Shown one piece after another: positions 20,294 to 25,075 of a DNA stretch of 25,075 nt (positions are counted from its first letter, which is position 1; each line of letters starts with the position of its first letter). Both the position numbers and the translations under genes were made by a program. The notes beneath the pieces were generated by a model. That model did not search any database. It worked only from the letters and a program-made list of their open reading frames with translations, and had not been told where the DNA came from. This stretch comes from a virus, in the IMG/VR virus record IMGVR_UViG_3300008261_000370, positions 6,839 to 31,913 of that record; one strand, written 5' to 3'.

Positions 20294-21288
20294 TTCATAA
20301 ACCTCAGTTTTGCTTCAAGTCCAGAATGCGTATTGGAGCGTATCATAGCCATCGGATCACCAAACGCAAGAACATAGTCGTTAATATCCTTGACCTTAAC
20401 ATCTGGCCAAATAAGAATCTTATGGCCCTTCTCAATAACCGTTTCCATGAAGCCACAAATCTGCTTGTTGCGCTTCTCATTATCGAAGACATAGATCACC
20501 TCGCTGTTCGCAATCTTCTCAGGAAGCTTCATGTCCCCGGCAGCACCAACCATCGCAAGAGCGTTGGGTAGGAAGATGCTGTCAATCGGTCCTTCTGTAA
20601 TGTAGATTGGTTCTTCTGGATTTACTCTCCAGAGTCCATACCATAGTTTTTCCACAGAATCCTTCTTGAGAGTAATATAGCGGATTTTGGAATCTGCTTC
20701 CAACGCTCGACCTTGGACTCCGATGAGTTGTTTCTCGTCATCGTAGAACGGAATGACCAATCTTGGCTCTCGCTTGAGTTCGTAGTCACTGCTAAAGCCC
20801 TTCGCAACTTCGGAGAAATCTTCGGCGTAATAAAAGTAGCAGAACGATTCGTCAGGGATCTTTCGCTTCTCAAGATATTTGACGATTGGATGTGCAAAAT
20901 CAAGGTCACAAACATTGACGCAATTCTTAGGCACTTCGAATGTAGTGATCTTCTTAGTTGGAACAAAGAGATCTTCCTGCTTTGGTTTCTTGTAATTTGA
21001 TCTTCCATTTTCACCATTCGTAAATCGTTTAAAAGCATACTCCTTGGCAAGCAATGGATTGATTGCTTCAAGGAAGTTGTACATGTTTGTTCCATGGCCG
21101 CAGTTGTGGCAACGGAAAAAGAAATCATTGCCCTTCTGGTAGAAATACCCACGGGCAATGTTCTTACGCTTCTTGGAATCCCCACAGAACGGACATCGAC
21201 AATTGGCAAGATTATCCTTCTTCCACTTGAACTTCTTCAAGTGTTCTGAAGCAATGTTGATAAACACCTTGTCGATGTATGCGCTCAT
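20281..21288 (-). CDS. DNA primase, T4 gp61-like
   Basis: 335 residues from the ATG at 21288, which overlaps the helicase stop (ATGA); an in-frame TTG at 21297 is not needed. An N-terminal zinc finger uses CPFC (32-35) and CHNC (60-63). The Toprim domain shows ITEGPIDSIFL with Glu232 and IYVFDNEKRN with Asp269. It should make RNA primers for lagging-strand synthesis together with the helicase encoded just upstream. Layout and length fit the T4 gp61 type. Its 3' end overlaps thyX. Confidence 0.9.
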   Translation of the reverse strand: MSAYIDKVFINIASEHLKKFKWKKDNLANCRCPFCGDSKKRKNIARGYFYQKGNDFFFRCHNCGHGTNMYNFLEAINPLLAKEYAFKRFTNGENGRSNYKKPKQEDLFVPTKKITTFEVPKNCVNVCDLDFAHPIVKYLEKRKIPDESFCYFYYAEDFSEVAKGFSSDYELKREPRLVIPFYDDEKQLIGVQGRALEADSKIRYITLKKDSVEKLWYGLWRVNPEEPIYITEGPIDSIFLPNALAMVGAAGDMKLPEKIANSEVIYVFDNEKRNKQICGFMETVIEKGHKILIWPDVKVKDINDYVLAFGDPMAMIRSNTHSGLEAKLRFMKWKK

Positions 21289-22679
21289 ATAGTCCAATCG
21301 CTCACTTTGACTAGCTTGGGAATCTCACGCGGAGCATATCCTTGTCCGTACCCATCAGGATTGTTCTGATTGGAATCGGCCAAGCCATCTTGCTCATCTC
21401 GCTTGACATCATACAGCTTCATCTTGGATCGGTCAATACCAACCACAAACTTTTTATTCACAGTTGCACTGTTGTAACGGTTCTTGAGTTGCTTGACTAG
21501 AATCTGCCCAGTCTGCTCTAGATCCTCTGTGCTGATAAGAGCAACAAAGAAATCTGCTGTGGCAGGAAGACCGAATGATTCCGAAGTGTCTTCTAGACCG
21601 AAATCGCTATTGGCAAATCCGGTTCGATTGACCTGGGTGGCTGAGAAGATTGGTACATTGTACTCTACTGCTAGACCACGAAGTTCTTCTGCAACAGACT
21701 TGATGTAGAAGTAGCTGTTCGTATTCGCATTCTGCTTGATTCTTGCAGAAGCGCAAATGTTGATATAGTCAACAAAGATGGCATCAGGAACAAACCGCTT
21801 CTTAATCTTCAGTTCGTCAAGAAGGTGCTTGAAGTTAGCAACCGATGCACTGGCAGTTGGGTATTCTTTGATAATCAACTTGCCATGAACCTTATTCTTT
21901 AGCTGCTGCATCTTCTTGTCGTAGATGGTCTTTGGAAGATCCTTGAGATTATCCAAGGTGATGTCTAGAAGATTCGCATCAATTCGCTCTGCGATTCTTT
22001 CTTCTGCCATTTCGCATGTGATGTACAGAACATTAAGATTCTGCACAAGGCAATTTGCTGCATGGTGGCATAGGAACAAGGACTTACCTACACCAGTACC
22101 AGCCATGATGATGTTAAGAGTCTTTGATGGTACTCCACCACCAGTGATGGCATTGAAGAACTCAAGATCGAACGGAATACGCTTCTCTATCTGATGATAA
22201 AACTCAAAGCGTCGATCAGCATCATCAATGTAGTCGTGACCAATATGGTTGTCAAATGACACAGACAGAGCATTAGAAAGAATACTAGGGATTGCGTTCT
22301 TGGTGTGTGTCTTTGATTTTCCGTCGAGAATATGAATAGAATCCATAATAGCATTATAGACTGCCTTATCCTTTACATGATTCTCAGTCTGCTCAATGAG
22401 CCAAGTGAGATCTGTTTGTTCTGGATTGGAATACAAAGCCTCAACACACTTGGAGCATTCTGAGAACTCGTCTTCTGAAACAAGATCAAGCTTACCAAGG
22501 CTGATATCAAGAGCCTCCCTTGTGGGGAGGCTATTGTACTTCGTGATGAATTCCGAAACCAGGGTGAAGATCTTCTTGTTTACATTGTTACTGAAATATT
22601 CTTCCTTGAGGAATGGATGTACTTTACGAACATACTGCTCATTCGTTGCCAGATTCTTCAATATAACTGATTCCATCAT
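21285..22679 (-). CDS. Replicative DNA helicase, DnaB family, T4 gp41-like
   Basis: 464 residues from the ATG at 22679; GAGAGG lies 9 bases upstream, and the reading extends in frame to a TTG at 22685. The N-terminal domain (about 1-130) is helical. The RecA-type motor has Walker A GTGVGKS (194-200), a TCEM segment after the second strand, Walker B IFVDYIN (301-307), and SATQVNRTGF as the H3-like sensor region. It is expected to form a hexamer that unwinds DNA 5' to 3' and stimulates the primase encoded next. The start overlaps the end of a small gene by 41 bases, indicating tight coupling. Confidence 0.92.
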   Translation of the reverse strand: MMESVILKNLATNEQYVRKVHPFLKEEYFSNNVNKKIFTLVSEFITKYNSLPTREALDISLGKLDLVSEDEFSECSKCVEALYSNPEQTDLTWLIEQTENHVKDKAVYNAIMDSIHILDGKSKTHTKNAIPSILSNALSVSFDNHIGHDYIDDADRRFEFYHQIEKRIPFDLEFFNAITGGGVPSKTLNIIMAGTGVGKSLFLCHHAANCLVQNLNVLYITCEMAEERIAERIDANLLDITLDNLKDLPKTIYDKKMQQLKNKVHGKLIIKEYPTASASVANFKHLLDELKIKKRFVPDAIFVDYINICASARIKQNANTNSYFYIKSVAEELRGLAVEYNVPIFSATQVNRTGFANSDFGLEDTSESFGLPATADFFVALISTEDLEQTGQILVKQLKNRYNSATVNKKFVVGIDRSKMKLYDVKRDEQDGLADSNQNNPDGYGQGYAPREIPKLVKVSDWTI

Positions 22680-22956
22680 CTTCAATTACCTCTCCGTCAA
22701 AGTCATCACCGATCATACTATTCTGTTCTTCTAGAAACTGAACTAGAAGATTGCCTACGACATTGTTGAACTCTTCTTTTTCTGACTCAAGGATTGTACC
22801 CTTAACTACCTCATAGTCAAAGTTTAAAAGGAGATTATTGTCCTTTTCCTCAAGTCTTACAACTCCATATTGAACTGCAATACCTTTGAATCTACCTTCA
22901 TCAATTTCAATATGGGCATTTCCATCCCCATCGTTTTCGATAATATTAAACTTCAT
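22639..22956 (-). CDS. Small acidic protein in the replication block
   Basis: 105 residues from the ATG at 22956; the reading to 23073 extends through the upstream gene. It starts MKFNIIENDGDGNAHIEIDE and has a beta-rich first half (FKGIAVQYGVVRLEEKDNNL), a Glu-rich helix, and an acidic tail (GDDFDGEVIEDDGISYIEES). No motif identifies its function. Similar small acidic proteins of unknown role occur in T4-like phages. The start overlaps the upstream gene by 11 bases and the end overlaps the helicase gene. Confidence 0.7.
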   Translation of the reverse strand: MKFNIIENDGDGNAHIEIDEGRFKGIAVQYGVVRLEEKDNNLLLNFDYEVVKGTILESEKEEFNNVVGNLLVQFLEEQNSMIGDDFDGEVIEDDGISYIEESGNE

Positions 22957-23209
22957 ATTCTTCTGCTCTTTCTTTTGCTTCTTCGATTGACATGTCTTCG
23001 ATGAAGACAGGAGTTTTAGAGCCAACCCAGGCCCCGATGATATTGTAATCGAAATACTCCTGTGCCTCATCAAATGTCATGCCGTCTGCCATCAAATTTT
23101 CAATGATCTTCTTTTGGCTGTATGCGGTGATTGGTTCTTTGCAACCGAATCTCCACATGAAACCAACGAAAGCATTGTCGTGACCATCACAAAAAAGTAT
23201 ATTACTCAT
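22946..23209 (-). CDS. Small conserved phage protein of unknown function
   Basis: 87 residues from the ATG at 23209, with GAGGT as Shine-Dalgarno 5-6 bases upstream. The opening is MSNILFCDGHDNAFVGFMWR. The central part (MADGMTFDEAQEYFDYNIIG, then AWVGSKTPVF) is a pattern I associate with small proteins in several T4-like phages. No catalytic residues or membrane segments are evident. It starts 7 bases after the gmd stop and overlaps the next gene by 11 bases, so it belongs to the same transcription unit. Confidence 0.75.
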   Translation of the reverse strand: MSNILFCDGHDNAFVGFMWRFGCKEPITAYSQKKIIENLMADGMTFDEAQEYFDYNIIGAWVGSKTPVFIEDMSIEEAKERAEEYEV

Positions 23210-23216
23210 AGTTACC

Positions 23217-24221
23217 TCAGATAATGTTAAACTCAAGCTTAGGATTCTGCAACTTGTGCATCCAGTAATCAACCATCTCTGCCATCATTTCATCAAATGT
23301 AATCGTTGGCTCCCATCCCATTTCCTTCTTTGCCTTGCTAGCATCGCCACGAAGGTAATGAAGTTCTTCCGGTCGTTCATATTTCTTGTCAGTCTTTACA
23401 TAGCGACGATAATCCATTCCCAGATATTCGAAGACATATTCAACCATGTCTTCTACTGAGTATGAATGTCCAGTAGCAAGAACATAATCATCTGGCTTAG
23501 GCATCTGAAGCATGTTCCACATGCCACGGACATAATCCTTGGCATGTCCCCAGTCTCGCTTGGCTCTTAGATTACCAAGAACCAGGTTTTCTGCCATTCC
23601 AAGCTTGATCTTTGATGCTTGTAGTGCTACCTTGTTCGTCACGAAGTTAATACCTCTACGAGGAGATTCGTGATTGAACAAAATTCCTGAGCAAATAAAC
23701 ATACCATATGCGTTTCTATAGTTATGGCATAGGTTGTGAGCGTAGAGCTTGGCACAACCGTATGGGCTTACAGGAGACATGTGAGTTGTTTCTCTCTGGT
23801 ACTTGTCATCATCGCACGAATTACCAAACATCTCAGAAGTAGCCGCATGATATACCTTTGAATGGGGAGAGAATCTACGAACAGCCTCAAGGACTGCTAG
23901 CGTACCACCACCGTTTACATCAAGGGTATACTTGGGAAGATCGAATGAAACTTGAACATGGGACTGTGCGGCCAGATGATAAACTTCATTTGGTTGCAGC
24001 TTCTGGATGTTAGTTTCGATGCTGATTGGATCAGTCAAATCTGCATAGTGCAACTTGATCTTTCCATCAACCCATAGGTGATCAATACGAGTTGTCTGAG
24101 ATTCTGGAACAGAGTTTCTACGAACAGTTCCATGAACCTCGTATCCCTTCTCAACAAGCAGTTCTGCGAGATACGATGCATCCTGGCCATTCGCCCCGAT
24201 AATTAGTGCTTTCTTATCCAT
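23217..24221 (-). CDS. gmd: GDP-mannose 4,6-dehydratase
   Basis: 334 residues from the ATG at 24221. It converts GDP-D-mannose to GDP-4-keto-6-deoxy-D-mannose, the precursor of GDP-fucose, rhamnose and perosamine. The Rossmann site reads [17 protein letters not shown] (Gly9, Gly12), with GTVRRNS binding the nucleotide. The catalytic set is Thr128/Ser129/Glu130 in ATSEMFG and Tyr154-Lys158 in [15 protein letters not shown] and [17 protein letters not shown] are typical substrate-loop segments. No gene for the next pathway step is in the window. It overlaps uvsX by 8 bases, an unusual place for a sugar gene, and may alter host surface sugars or supply a virion glycan. Confidence 0.93.
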   Translation of the reverse strand: MDKKALIIGANGQDASYLAELLVEKGYEVHGTVRRNSVPESQTTRIDHLWVDGKIKLHYADLTDPISIETNIQKLQPNEVYHLAAQSHVQVSFDLPKYTLDVNGGGTLAVLEAVRRFSPHSKVYHAATSEMFGNSCDDDKYQRETTHMSPVSPYGCAKLYAHNLCHNYRNAYGMFICSGILFNHESPRRGINFVTNKVALQASKIKLGMAENLVLGNLRAKRDWGHAKDYVRGMWNMLQMPKPDDYVLATGHSYSVEDMVEYVFEYLGMDYRRYVKTDKKYERPEELHYLRGDASKAKKEMGWEPTITFDEMMAEMVDYWMHKLQNPKLEFNII

Positions 24222-25075
24222 ACTTAAAATCCTCCTGAACGCGCTCATCAATTTGCTTTAGAATCTCCTGAGTGAAATACTTCTCAGGTTCTTCGTTGAT
24301 ATGCTTCTCAAACGCCTTTGTACCATCAGGAAGCTCAATCTTGGTAGAGTTCTTCTTGAAGATACCGTAATCCAAGGCAAGGTCAACAAGACCGTAGTAA
24401 CGGTTCAGACCGCTATCGAAATTCAGTTGAACCTGAACGATCTTGTTCTCCTTGGTTAGTCGGCTCTTGTAAAGCTTGCAAGTAATTAGATTACCTACAA
24501 CTTCATCATCCTGCTTGTCCTTCTTCTTGGACAATGTTACGATAGTAGAAGCCGCATATTTTAGACCAGATCCACCACCAAGTTCCTTGGTCGGAACATA
24601 GGCTCCTACTACATCGTAGGTGTGGTTTGTCATAATCATGGGAATCTTGGCCTTGCCAAGCTTCAGCGTAAGAACGCGGAAAGTTCCCTTGATGACTTGT
24701 GCGCGTGTCATGTCGCGGGTATTCTTACCTTCAGCGACATCATTCATTTCCTTGGCAGTGCTCAACATGCCCAGCGAGTCAAGGACGATCATCATCGGCT
24801 TGCGCTCAGATTCGTCTGTCGCAAGAACCTTGTCAACGATTGTCAGACACTGGTGGCGGAACTCTTCGACTGGTTCCACTGGGAACACGGCAACCCGCTT
24901 GGGGTCAACTCCGCGCTCAGTAAACATGTCGCTGGTTACTGCCTGTTCCGTATCGAAGTAAAGAACTACGCCTTCGGGGTTTGCTGCAAGAAACTGTGCA
25001 ACGATACCAAGGCTGAAGTAAGTCTTGCCAGTAGCAGATTCACCAGCGAGACAGGTAATTTTGTTATCAGGAAGG
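24214..25075 (-). CDS. uvsX: UvsX/RecA-like recombinase (start lies beyond the window)
   Basis: 286 residues are present, and the reading is open to the window edge at 25075. Walker [11 protein letters not shown] lies near the cut end. Walker B is [11 protein letters not shown], and the L1/L2-type region has [20 protein letters not shown]. The tail [20 protein letters not shown], then [14 protein letters not shown], fits the T4 UvsX group rather than bacterial RecA. It should form filaments on single-stranded DNA for recombination-dependent replication. The missing part is the N-terminal region before the Walker A motif. Confidence 0.9.
   Translation of the reverse strand, partial: LPDNKITCLAGESATGKTYFSLGIVAQFLAANPEGVVLYFDTEQAVTSDMFTERGVDPKRVAVFPVEPVEEFRHQCLTIVDKVLATDESERKPMMIVLDSLGMLSTAKEMNDVAEGKNTRDMTRAQVIKGTFRVLTLKLGKAKIPMIMTNHTYDVVGAYVPTKELGGGSGLKYAASTIVTLSKKKDKQDDEVVGNLITCKLYKSRLTKENKIVQVQLNFDSGLNRYYGLVDLALDYGIFKKNSTKIELPDGTKAFEKHINEEPEKYFTQEILKQIDERVQEDFKYG

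Overview
This window looks like part of the genome of a large tailed phage of the T4 type (myovirus-like). The evidence is a compact T4-style replication and recombination module: a UvsX/RecA-like recombinase, a gp41-like DnaB-family helicase and a gp61-like primase. Nucleotide-metabolism genes (ThyX and a B12-dependent ribonucleotide reductase) lie beside them, and T4-type late promoter boxes (TATAAATA and TATACATA) sit in front of virion-type and lysis-type genes. A VWA/metallopeptidase gene, a class II RNR, ThyX and GDP-mannose 4,6-dehydratase together resemble the gene sets of environmental T4-like phages, such as cyanophage or other aquatic phage relatives. The host cannot be named from this sequence. 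No tRNA, CRISPR array, integrase or insertion sequence was seen.

Layout. Bases 1-2337 (+) hold the tail of an unknown gene, a terminator and a CobT-like VWA metallopeptidase that ends at a bidirectional terminator. Bases 2388-3744 (-) hold two related coiled-coil proteins, one with two dockerin-like calcium loops. Bases 3773-15622 are almost all on the + strand, apart from a 54-residue gene at 4493-4657. This run holds unrecognised, probably virion-associated genes, two HNH-type proteins, a zinc-ribbon protein, a PD-(D/E)XK exonuclease, a NUMOD-like protein, a candidate holin and unimolecular spanin pair, and a large Ala/Gly-rich protein. Bases 15608-25075 run on the - strand. In transcription order they are uvsX (cut by the window edge), gmd, two small genes, helicase, primase, thyX, a free-standing HNH endonuclease, class II RNR, a possible nuclease and a RuvC-like resolvase. 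The two blocks converge with a 15-base overlap at 15608-15622. No stretch longer than 300 bases is without a gene.

How the genes fit together. The - strand block supplies DNA synthesis and recombination functions: precursors from RNR and ThyX, unwinding and priming by helicase and primase, strand exchange by UvsX and branch resolution by RuvC. Most of its genes overlap by a few bases, which suggests translational coupling. The + strand block looks late.

The most unusual signal is the spacing between late-type promoter boxes and start codons. At several genes the box lies only 4-6 bases before the start codon and no Shine-Dalgarno sequence is visible. This would give mRNAs with little or no 5' leader if initiation follows T4 late-promoter geometry. 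Three other genes (starting at 2894, 12994 and 19568) have the same type of box followed by a Shine-Dalgarno sequence. Other points of interest are the dockerin-like repeats, a probable frameshift at the start of the 10985 gene, the lysis-type pair, and a possible nuclease gene that is richer in A/T than its neighbours.
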